A stretch of 64,000 nt of DNA from Halalkalicoccus paucihalophilus (lineage in GTDB: Archaea; Halobacteriota; Halobacteria; Halobacteriales; Halalkalicoccaceae): assembly GCF_001593955.1 (NCBI RefSeq), contig NZ_LTAZ01000012.1, positions 159,250-223,249 of the forward strand, in the 5' to 3' direction. How positions within the stretch are numbered: position 1 is the first letter of the stretch; each line of letters starts with the position of its first letter. The notes under the pieces are model-generated. The model was given only the letters and a program-made list of their open reading frames with translations, did no database searches and had not been told where the DNA came from. Positions 24,750 to 31,998 of this stretch are shown here, piece by piece. The position numbers and the translations under genes are program-made.

Positions 24750-24906
24750 CGGCCTTGCTACCTCACTCGAATACGCAGATGAGTACGTCAAGAGGACAGT
24801 CAACCATCGAATCGCTGCCAGGCAACTCAACCTTTCGCCGCTTGAGGCTGAAATCATTCTACAGGCACTTGAGCTGGTCATTGCAGAGTACGCTCTTGAG
24901 GAGTAA
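24750..24906 (+). pseudogene. Small gene, 3-prime part, downstream of the IS200/IS605 insertion
   Basis: The frame GLATSLEYADEYVKRTVNHR, then AARQLNLSPLEAEIILQALE and a TAA at 24904, continues the gene that begins at 22760. The helix-rich sequence could be a small DNA-binding protein. The family is not recognised. Confidence 0.5.
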
Positions 24907-25100
24907 GCTACCACTCCCTGAAGGACGTGGCATTCCGCGTGGACTCCCGTTCTAACCTGCTAGAGGGATAGGCGACTACTCACCATTCACGTTCATCATC
25001 CTACTGTTCAAGCGCACGCCTACGGGTGCGCCTCTACAACCAGACTTTTGCTGGTCGCGGAGATACTTCAGGCCGATATTCTTCGCGGCGTTGTAATTTC
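24907..25100 (-). pseudogene. tnpB 3-prime relic with its right end
   Basis: The minus strand reads [20 protein letters not shown], the RuvC-III region and tail of a TnpB like that at 2.9 kb, then a stop. It is followed by the right-end sequence GCCACGTCCTTCAGGGAGTGG. Everything upstream of the RuvC-III Asn-Tyr is missing. Confidence 0.7.
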
Positions 25101-25288
25101 TATAGTAGATACTGAACGTTTCTTAGAATACGTTTTGTTCATGCTACGCAAAAATGAAGAAAGCACTTTACAGGCATGCTTGTCCTCGCCGTATCGACAT
25201 CGCTTTCCAAAGTCACTATAAAGACTCATAGAACGATGATAAACACCTCTCCACGACACGAGTGGTCCATGCTCAACCTAGATGACCG

Positions 25289-26821
25289 ATGAAAACACAC
25301 GTCGATTATCGTGCCAGTTCCAGCCTCGTCGGCACCGTCCTCAAGTACATCGCCCTCGCGTTGCTGTTCCCCATCGCCGTCGCGATCTTCTATCGCGAGA
25401 GCGTTCTGCCGTTCGTCACGACGATCCTCGTGGCGATCGCCGTCGGCACCGCGCTCGAACGCCTCGACTCTGAACCCGATCTGGGCCATCGTGAAGGATT
25501 CCTGTTCATCGGTCTCGTCTGGCTTGCGGTGCCGCTCCTTGGGACCCTTCCCTACCTCATCGCCGGCGAGGGGACGGTCGCCCACCCGGTGAACGCGCTG
25601 TTCGAGTCGATGAGCGGCTTTACGACGACCGGGGCGACCGTCCTGGGCGATATCTCCTTCGAGACGCATTCCCGATCGATGTTGATGTGGCGCCAGCTCA
25701 CTCAGTGGCTCGGCGGGATGGGGATCGTCGTGCTCATGGTCGCCATCCTGCCCCAACTCTCGGTGGGTGGAGCACAGCTCGTCAAAAACGAGGCACCGGG
25801 CTTCGGAATCGACAAACTCACGCCGCATATCAATCAGACGGCACGCGCGCTCTGGGGAGTCTATATCGCCTTTACCGCCCTCGCTTGCCTCCTCTACTAC
25901 GGGCTTCATCTCACGGGAATGGCCCCACAGATGGACTTCTATAACGCGATCGCTCACGCGCTCACCACGATGCCGACCGGCGGTTTTTCGCCAGAAGCGA
26001 GGAGCATCGAGGCGTTCTCGCCGGCCGTCCAATGGATGGTCATGCCCTTCATGATTATCGCCGGTACTAATTTCGCCCTCCTCTGGCACGCCCTTCATGG
26101 CCGGCCCAACAGGCTGGTCGAGAACGCCGAATTCCGGACCTATCTCGCCGCAATGGGTGTCCTCGGCGCGCTCGTCGCGACCCTCCTGTTCGTCGGGGTT
26201 GGGCTCGCAGAGATCCCCGTCGAGATCCCTCCCCTTTCGGGTAACGTCGAACACTCGGCACGACAGGCGCTGTTCCAGATACTCTCTATCGTCACTACCA
26301 CGGGTTATGCCAGCATGGACTTCAACACGTGGAGCCCGGTCACACAGTCGATCCTCCTGTTCGCCATGTTTCTCGGGGGGTCGGCAGGATCGGCTGCCGG
26401 TTCAATTAAGATCATCCGGTGGTACGTGATCGGCCGCTCGGCCGGTCGGGAGCTGTTTACGACCGTCCATCCTGAGGCGATACGACCGATTCGATTCGGT
26501 GATAAGTCGCTTGACGAAAATACGATTCGTGGCATCTACGTGCTCGCGCTTTCGTTCTTCGCGGCCTTCGCCCTATCGACACTCGTGATATTCCTCGATG
26601 CAATTCGAACCGGAATTCCGCTCTCGAGCCTCGAGGCGATGAGCGTTGCGATGGCCACGCTCGGGAACATCGGACCGGGATTCGGGGTTGTCGGTCCGAT
26701 GGACAGCTATCTCCCGTTTTCTGCAGCGGCGAAGGTCTATATGGTGTTTCTCATGTGGATCGGCCGACTGGAGATCCTCTCGGTGCTAGTATTGCTGACG
26801 CCGTCGTACTGGCGGAGCTGA
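25289..26821 (+). CDS. trkH: TrkH-type potassium transporter subunit
   Basis: A 510-residue integral membrane protein of the TrkH/KtrB family that takes up K+. The four pore loops are visible: SGFTTTGATVL, ALTTMPTGGFS, IVTTTGYASMD and MATLGNIGPGFG, each with the filter glycine. Around ten membrane helices are evident. The usual partner TrkA (RCK protein) is not adjacent, but the next genes encode Lrp regulators with RCK C-terminal domains. K+ uptake is the main salt-in strategy of haloarchaea, so this fits the potassium island that follows. The minus-strand frame opposite it is a shadow. Confidence 0.92.
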   Translation: MKTHVDYRASSSLVGTVLKYIALALLFPIAVAIFYRESVLPFVTTILVAIAVGTALERLDSEPDLGHREGFLFIGLVWLAVPLLGTLPYLIAGEGTVAHPVNALFESMSGFTTTGATVLGDISFETHSRSMLMWRQLTQWLGGMGIVVLMVAILPQLSVGGAQLVKNEAPGFGIDKLTPHINQTARALWGVYIAFTALACLLYYGLHLTGMAPQMDFYNAIAHALTTMPTGGFSPEARSIEAFSPAVQWMVMPFMIIAGTNFALLWHALHGRPNRLVENAEFRTYLAAMGVLGALVATLLFVGVGLAEIPVEIPPLSGNVEHSARQALFQILSIVTTTGYASMDFNTWSPVTQSILLFAMFLGGSAGSAAGSIKIIRWYVIGRSAGRELFTTVHPEAIRPIRFGDKSLDENTIRGIYVLALSFFAAFALSTLVIFLDAIRTGIPLSSLEAMSVAMATLGNIGPGFGVVGPMDSYLPFSAAAKVYMVFLMWIGRLEILSVLVLLTPSYWRS

Positions 26822-26915
26822 CGGCGAATCTAGTTACTGGGTCTAGTCGATCTTCTCGTATCGTGCTGAGTCGTATCCCATTCAGGAAGGGAAATCTCTT
26901 CAGCAGTGTCGCGTT

Positions 26916-27122
26916 TCAGGTTGATTTCTTGAGGACGTGCAACGCTGCCCAGAGTACCCAGAGAACGACAACGATCCCGATGACAACGAGTTCCTGGCGA
27001 ACGATCAAGTCACCCGTTATCTGGAGGACGATATACTCTACGAGGAGGTAGGCAATCAATGCCGCGAGAATATCCCACATCGATATCGGATCTCTAATGC
27101 GCGGTCGTCTCATTTTTTTCAT
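26916..27122 (-). CDS. Small two-helix membrane protein, paralogue of the 34.4 kb gene
   Basis: 68 residues: a basic N-terminus (RRPRIRDP), then two hydrophobic segments, DILAALIAYLLVEYIVLQITG and VVIGIVVVLWVLWAALHVL, joined by the conserved loop DLIVRQE. It is near-identical in plan to the 65-residue protein at 34430. Its ATG overlaps the stop codon of the UspA gene (TAATG), so it is the last gene of that operon. The two copies sit at both ends of the potassium island. Perhaps they are accessory subunits of the APC permeases; this is inference. Confidence 0.75.
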   Translation of the reverse strand: MKKMRRPRIRDPISMWDILAALIAYLLVEYIVLQITGDLIVRQELVVIGIVVVLWVLWAALHVLKKST

Positions 27123-27580
27123 TATTCGATTTGTGTTGCTTCTGTGGGGCGCGGAAGAACGAGTATTGGATGCTGGGTTTTGTTAATGAGCTTCCACCCG
27201 GGATCGCCCGATAGTAACGCGACCAATCGGCCCTTTGGGCGCGGGACGAATACGATACAGTCAACATCGCAGTCCTCTGCAGCTGCGAAAATCGTTGCGA
27301 TGAGGTCGACTCCTTCCCGTAGTTCTGTTTCGACGGTGACTGTCGACCCAGCAAATTCCTCTTCGACAATCGCCAGTGTGTTTCGTCCGTGTTCTTCTAG
27401 CTGTTCAAGTGACGCTGCTGCTGGGCCTCCTTCTCGCCTCTCAACAACATACAGTGCGACTATCTCTGCGTTGTCTTCGCTTAGATGGGGACGTACAGCA
27501 GTACACGTCCTCTTGGCATCGTCTTCGTTCGCGACTGGAAGCAGTATTCGGTCAACGGTTGGGCGGGTTGTCTGGGTCAT
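27122..27580 (-). CDS. Universal stress protein (UspA family)
   Basis: 152 residues of Usp fold. The N-terminal strand is DRILLPVANEDDAKRTCTAV, and a middle strand is AEIVALYVVERRE. The C-terminal part has DVDCIVFVPRPKGRLVALLSG and HPILVLPRP. The ATP-binding G-x2-G-x9-GS motif is altered (RPKGRLVALLSGDP), so nucleotide binding is uncertain. The frame is open to 27703, but MTQTT at 27580 fits. It follows the zinc-ribbon gene by 4 bases and overlaps the small membrane protein. Confidence 0.82.
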   Translation of the reverse strand: MTQTTRPTVDRILLPVANEDDAKRTCTAVRPHLSEDNAEIVALYVVERREGGPAAASLEQLEEHGRNTLAIVEEEFAGSTVTVETELREGVDLIATIFAAAEDCDVDCIVFVPRPKGRLVALLSGDPGWKLINKTQHPILVLPRPTEATQIE

Positions 27581-27584
27581 GATA

Positions 27585-27761
27585 TCACTGAAAGGTTGAG
27601 GGGTGGTAGCTGGCAATCGATGTGCTACCGCACTGTGGACACTCCTCAGGCTTCGTGGCAAACCATGTACCACAGCGGCGACATTCATAGAGCATCGGAT
27701 CATCCGCGGCTACAACTCGAATCAGCACGGAGAGCCGCTTTCGCAGTGGATCCAGTGTCAT
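27585..27761 (-). CDS. Small zinc-ribbon protein
   Basis: 58 residues, starting MTLDPLRKRLSVLIRVVAAD, then MLYECRRCGTWFATKPEECP, then QCGSTSIASYHPS. Two CxxC pairs 13 residues apart form a rubredoxin-like zinc ribbon. The stop codon lies 4 bases before the UspA start and the gene follows the Lrp-RCK_C gene by 24 bases, so it belongs to a four-gene operon. Many haloarchaeal small zinc-finger proteins have unknown regulatory roles. Confidence 0.75.
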   Translation of the reverse strand: MTLDPLRKRLSVLIRVVAADDPMLYECRRCGTWFATKPEECPQCGSTSIASYHPSTFQ

Positions 27762-27785
27762 AATAGGATGGTTGACTATGGTTGG

Positions 27786-28568
27786 CTACGACGTTTCGTC
27801 GCCAAGAAACGCGTCGAGTGTTCCATCTTCGATGCCAGCCTGGGCGAAGACTGTCACGACGTCATCCGCCCAAATCTCCGTCTCGCCATGGGGCGTAAGG
27901 ACAGTCCCATCACGCTCGATAGTAATAATGAGGATGTCGTCGTCAAGGAGATCCTGTTGACCGGCCTCTTGGAGTGTAAGACCGGCTATCGGTGCGTCAG
28001 TGCGGACGGTAACCTCGGTGACTTCGGAATCCCCGGCGAGACTAATGAAGTCTGTCGGTGGCTTGCGCGGTTGGTCGTCGGGTCCGAATGGCGCGTAGGG
28101 AACGTCCGATTCGTTTTGGACGAGTACCTCATCTTCGATCTCGACCCCTAGCTCCGTGATTGATCGCCCGATCCGATGGAGATCGTCCGTATCCCGTCCG
28201 ACCGCAAGTATGTGAAGGTTCATCCGCCCTCCCATCAGCTCACGGACATTGATGACACCGGGAAGTGTCTGTACTTGCTGGGCGATTATTTCGCGTTTCT
28301 CAAATGGTGCATTACACATGAACAAATGCGTGAATCGGCCACCAATGCGTTCGAAATCGACCTGTGTGTGATAGCCTGTGAGAATATCGTTGTCTTCGAG
28401 GCGATGGATTCGATTCCGGATGGTGCCAGCGGAGACGTTGACTTCCTCTGCAATCATCGGAGCGGACGTATCCCGCGCGTTAGTCATCAACGCATAGATG
28501 ATCCGCCGGTCAATTTCGTCGACCCGATACGCTGTATCTGTTTGTAATTCGTGAGCCTGCTTGTTCAT
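27786..28568 (-). CDS. Lrp/AsnC regulator fused to an RCK C-terminal (TrkA_C) domain
   Basis: 260 residues. An Lrp-type helix-turn-helix spans residues 15-75 (VDEIDRRIIYALMTNARDTS then MIAEEVNVSAGTIRNRI), an AsnC ligand/dimer domain follows to about 150 (HLFMCNAPFEKREIIAQQV, GVINVRELMGGRMNLHILAV), and a TrkA_C domain spans 175-255 (VTVRTDAPIAGLTLQEAGQQ, DGTVLTPHGETEIWADDVVT). RCK C-domains in Trk, Ktr and KhtT proteins bind ions or c-di-AMP, so this factor may link K+ status to transcription. It is divergent from an APC-Usp permease, with a perfect palindrome between them. Confidence 0.88.
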   Translation of the reverse strand: MNKQAHELQTDTAYRVDEIDRRIIYALMTNARDTSAPMIAEEVNVSAGTIRNRIHRLEDNDILTGYHTQVDFERIGGRFTHLFMCNAPFEKREIIAQQVQTLPGVINVRELMGGRMNLHILAVGRDTDDLHRIGRSITELGVEIEDEVLVQNESDVPYAPFGPDDQPRKPPTDFISLAGDSEVTEVTVRTDAPIAGLTLQEAGQQDLLDDDILIITIERDGTVLTPHGETEIWADDVVTVFAQAGIEDGTLDAFLGDETS

Positions 28569-28603
28569 ACCTCACGGAGGCGATCCAGCAATAAATAGGT
28601 ACT

Positions 28604-28617
28604 TGATTCATGAATCA
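28604..28617. promoter_or_regulatory. Perfect 14-bp palindrome between regulator and permease
   Basis: TGATTCATGAATCA lies in the 182-base divergent region. On the minus strand it is followed by a TATA-like TATTTATT (near 28590) about 25 bases before the regulator start. A second TATA-like TATTTATG (28666) serves the permease side. The position fits an operator for the Lrp-RCK_C protein. Confidence 0.55.
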
Positions 28618-28750
28618 CCAACCACATACTAAAATATTGTGTATCCACTATTCAAATCGTCGTATTTATGCTTCTGTACTCACTCGACACGATTGTGACG
28701 GTCGTTGTCCCGCAGGGGACTACCCGTCTCATTGTATTGGTGTTGATATA

Positions 28751-31024
28751 ATGTCTGACAATAATCAGGAACTCGCAAAAGACCTTGGACTGTTGTCCGC
28801 AATGACGATCGGTATCGGGACGATGATCGGCGCTGGGATCTTCGTGCTACCCGGTGTCGCCGCTCAAGAGGCAGGACCTATTGTCGTCGTTTCGTTCGTT
28901 GTTGGCGGACTAGTCGCACTCGTTAATGCCTTTTCCGTCGCCGAACTCGGCACTGCAATGCCGAAAGCCGGCGGTGCCTACTACTGGATCAACCGCGCGC
29001 TCGGCCCCGTATTCGGGTCGATTGCCGGTATGGGTGACTGGATGGGGCTTGCCTTTGCGTCGGCATTTTATTGTATTGGCTTCGGTGGCTATCTCACCAC
29101 GTTCGTTCCGTTACCGACTGTCTTCTTTCTTAACGAGGTCCAACTCGGTGCGTTGCTTGCGGGGGCGACGTTCGTCGGTGTCAACTACATTGGCGCGAAG
29201 GAGACCGGCGGTGTCCAGAGCGTTATCGTCTTGGTTCTATTGGGGATTCTCGCTGTGTTCTCCATCGGTGGGTTCCTCACCTTCGATTACGCGACGCTCA
29301 TCAGCGATGGCGGATTGGCACCCTTCGGATCGAGTGCGATCCTTCCAGCGACCGCGCTCGTGTTCGTCTCCTTTCTGGGGTACGCGAAGATCGCCACCGT
29401 TGCCGAGGAACTCAAGAATCCCGGGAGAAATCTTCCGATCGCAGTCATTGGTAGCGTTGCGATCGTCACTGTGATCTATGCCGTACTCGTGACAGTGATG
29501 GTCGGAGTAGTGCCATGGCCTGAACTCAGCCTTGAAACGCCGATCTCGCAAGCTGCGGATATCGCCTTCGCCGATGTCGGTCTTCCCGCCGCGATCGTCG
29601 CTGGAGTCGCCTCAATGATGACCCTCGGGGCGCTGCTTGCAACGGCCTCTTCAGCGAACGCCTCGATCCTCGCGTCGGCCCGAATCAACTTCGCGATGGG
29701 CCGTGATAAGCTGATCAGTGACGCACTCAACGAGATTCATCCGAGATTCGCTACACCGTACCGCTCGATCCTCGTCACTGGTGCGATCATTATTGTCCTT
29801 ATTGCTGGACTCGGTAACGACCTTGAGATACTGGCGAAAGCAGCGAGCGTCCTTCATCTCATAGTCTATGCGCTAATGAACGTTGCACTGATCGTCTTTC
29901 GCCGGGCTGATATCCCCGACTACGAGCCTGACTTTACCGTACCGCTCTACCCGATCACACCGATTGTCGGGGCGCTCCTCTCGCTTGCGCTGATCGGTTT
30001 CATGGCTCCCGTCGAGATCGCGCTTTCGGCACTCTTTGTCGTCGTCGCGGTTGCGTGGTACTTCCTATATGCCCGAGCAGAGACTGAACATCAGGGGCTT
30101 CTCGGTCAGTACATCCTCTCTCAGTCGGAGGAAGTGCCCGGTATCGCAGTCTCCGCTGCTGAGGCGGTACGACCCGACACTGCGGACTACCGGGTGATGG
30201 TACCGCTTGCGAACCCCCGCACTGAGAGTAACCTGATCTCGCTTGCAAGCACGCTCGCGAAGGCAAACGATGGGATCGTTCATGCTGTTCACATCGTCCA
30301 AGTTCCCGATCAGACGCCACTTCAGCAGGGTTCGAAGCACATTGAGCGGATCGATGCCGAATCCAACAAGTTACTTGCTGCTGCCCGCGAGGACGCCAAA
30401 ACGTTCGGCGCGCCCGTCGAAACGACGACGGTCGTCTCTCACGAGTCCTTCGAGGAAGTGTTCAACTCCGCTCGACGGACTGGGGCCGACACCGTCGTCA
30501 TGGGTTGGAGTGAGGATCGCCCGTGGGCTGCTGGCCGCGCTGAGAGTGCCCTCGACGAGCTCACGCACAACCTGCCGTGTGACTTCCTCGTTCTGAAGGA
30601 TCGCGACCTCAGTGTTGATCGAGTTCTCGTCCCCACGGCAGGCGGTCCCGATTCCGATTTGAGTGCCGAGGTCGCCCGCACGCTGCGCGATCAGGTCGGC
30701 TCGAAGATCGCGCTGTTGTACGTCGTCGACGGCGAGGACGAACGTGCCAAGGGCGAGGCGTTTCTCACGGAGTGGGCGGTCAGTCATGATTTATCGGACA
30801 CGGAGGTCCTCATCGACGAGTCGGGTAATGTCGAAAGAGCGATCGACCGGGCCGCAGCGGAGCGCGACCTTGTGATTATTGGAGCGACCGAGCGGGGCCT
30901 GCTTTCGCGATTGCTCAGTGCCTCACTCGTCTTCAATGTCGTCGACGAGGTCGAATGTTCCGTGCTGCTCGCTGAGCGCCCCTCGAAGCGTTCACTCCGC
31001 GAACGGCTATTCGGCTCCAAGTAG
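28751..31024 (+). CDS. APC-superfamily permease with C-terminal universal-stress domains
   Basis: 757 residues. The first 470 form an APC transporter with about 12 helices; helix 1 has the unwound motif GIGTMIGAGIFVLPGVAA, and YWINRALGPVFG and ASSANASILASARINFAMGR are typical. Two Usp-like domains follow, at about 485-620 (YRVMVPLANPRTESN ... DTVVMGW) and 625-757 (DRVLVPTAGGPDSDLSAEVA ... DLVIIGATERGLLSRLL). The architecture recalls KimA, the bacterial K+ importer. An amino acid or polyamine substrate is also possible. The open frame begins at 28610, but MSDNN at 28751 is the better start. The gene is flanked on both sides by Lrp-RCK_C regulators. Confidence 0.88.
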   Translation: MSDNNQELAKDLGLLSAMTIGIGTMIGAGIFVLPGVAAQEAGPIVVVSFVVGGLVALVNAFSVAELGTAMPKAGGAYYWINRALGPVFGSIAGMGDWMGLAFASAFYCIGFGGYLTTFVPLPTVFFLNEVQLGALLAGATFVGVNYIGAKETGGVQSVIVLVLLGILAVFSIGGFLTFDYATLISDGGLAPFGSSAILPATALVFVSFLGYAKIATVAEELKNPGRNLPIAVIGSVAIVTVIYAVLVTVMVGVVPWPELSLETPISQAADIAFADVGLPAAIVAGVASMMTLGALLATASSANASILASARINFAMGRDKLISDALNEIHPRFATPYRSILVTGAIIIVLIAGLGNDLEILAKAASVLHLIVYALMNVALIVFRRADIPDYEPDFTVPLYPITPIVGALLSLALIGFMAPVEIALSALFVVVAVAWYFLYARAETEHQGLLGQYILSQSEEVPGIAVSAAEAVRPDTADYRVMVPLANPRTESNLISLASTLAKANDGIVHAVHIVQVPDQTPLQQGSKHIERIDAESNKLLAAAREDAKTFGAPVETTTVVSHESFEEVFNSARRTGADTVVMGWSEDRPWAAGRAESALDELTHNLPCDFLVLKDRDLSVDRVLVPTAGGPDSDLSAEVARTLRDQVGSKIALLYVVDGEDERAKGEAFLTEWAVSHDLSDTEVLIDESGNVERAIDRAAAERDLVIIGATERGLLSRLLSASLVFNVVDEVECSVLLAERPSKRSLRERLFGSK

Positions 31025-31148
31025 ACGACCGCGGCGGATCTTGAGGACTACTCGTTTTAGTTCACTCTAATCCTCTTTAATCGTGACACTCGGTCAGGAG
31101 AGAACAAGAGAAGAAAGGACTGAATGGGTACCGCAATAAGAGACGGCT

Positions 31149-31901
31149 ATGCAAGCACGACTCGATGATATTGATCGACGTATTCTCTATTATCTTCGTG
31201 TCGACGCACGAAACACGACGGCTCCGATGATCGCAGAGGAGGTTGACGTGTCAGCGGCGACCATTCGAAATCGCATCGACCAGCTCGAAGAAAAGGGGGT
31301 TATCCAAGGGTATCACGCCGACATCGATTATGAGATTGCCGACGGAAAACTGATGAATATCTTTCTCTGTAACGCCCCGACGAATGTCGACGATATTGTC
31401 GCTCGTGTGCTACAGGTGCCCGGCGTAGTCCACGTCCGCTCGACGATGACTGGCCGTGAGAACCTCCACGTCCAGGCAATCGGCGACAATACGCAGGACC
31501 TGACCAGAATCAAACAGGAACTCGCAGAGCTCAAACTTGAGATTGAGGATGAGGGGTTGGTCAACGGTGAGTACTACCGACCCTACGATCAGTATGGCCC
31601 GGCCGAAACCCACGATCTGAGCCCGTTGATGGATTTCATGCGCCTATCAGGCGGAGCGGAGGTAATCGAAATCCCGGTCATAGAAGATACACCCATCGCT
31701 GACAAAATGATTAAGGATGCCGTTGCCGACGGAATCCTTGGTGAGGACGTCCTCGTAATTGCCGTCGAACGTGAGGACGAGGTCATTACACCCCGTGGCG
31801 AGACCTCCCTCCAAATTGGAGACGTCGTCACAGTGTTTTCGCGACAAGGGGTTCAAGATGAATTGCTTGAGGCGTTCACTGGGATTTCAAGTGCACGCTA
31901 A
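31149..31901 (+). CDS. Lrp/AsnC regulator fused to an RCK C-terminal (TrkA_C) domain
   Basis: 250 residues and a clear paralogue of the 27786 gene. The HTH region is LDDIDRRILYYLRVDARNTT then MIAEEVDVSAATIRNRIDQL, the AsnC domain includes FLCNAPTNVDDIVARVLQVP and VHVRSTMTGRENLHVQAIG, and the RCK_C domain has EIPVIEDTPIADKMIKDAV and TPRGETSLQIGDVVTVFSRQ. It lies between the two permeases in their direction, 124 bases after the first and 97 before the second. It may regulate the second, or both. Confidence 0.88.
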   Translation: MQARLDDIDRRILYYLRVDARNTTAPMIAEEVDVSAATIRNRIDQLEEKGVIQGYHADIDYEIADGKLMNIFLCNAPTNVDDIVARVLQVPGVVHVRSTMTGRENLHVQAIGDNTQDLTRIKQELAELKLEIEDEGLVNGEYYRPYDQYGPAETHDLSPLMDFMRLSGGAEVIEIPVIEDTPIADKMIKDAVADGILGEDVLVIAVEREDEVITPRGETSLQIGDVVTVFSRQGVQDELLEAFTGISSAR

Positions 31902-31998
31902 TCAGATTTCTTCGAAAAACAAAATACAGGCCGAATATATTTTCGCTAGTTGATAGTGACTGCAGTGGATTTTTGAATCCGGATCTGGATTTTCACGC

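Noticed and set aside
25226..26254. 342-residue minus-strand frame opposite trkH
   Set aside because: Very charged (E/R/D/H-rich), the usual antisense image of a hydrophobic membrane gene.
28610..28750. 48-residue extension of the first APC-Usp permease
   Set aside because: It overlaps the palindromic operator and promoter boxes and has no membrane or signal character.
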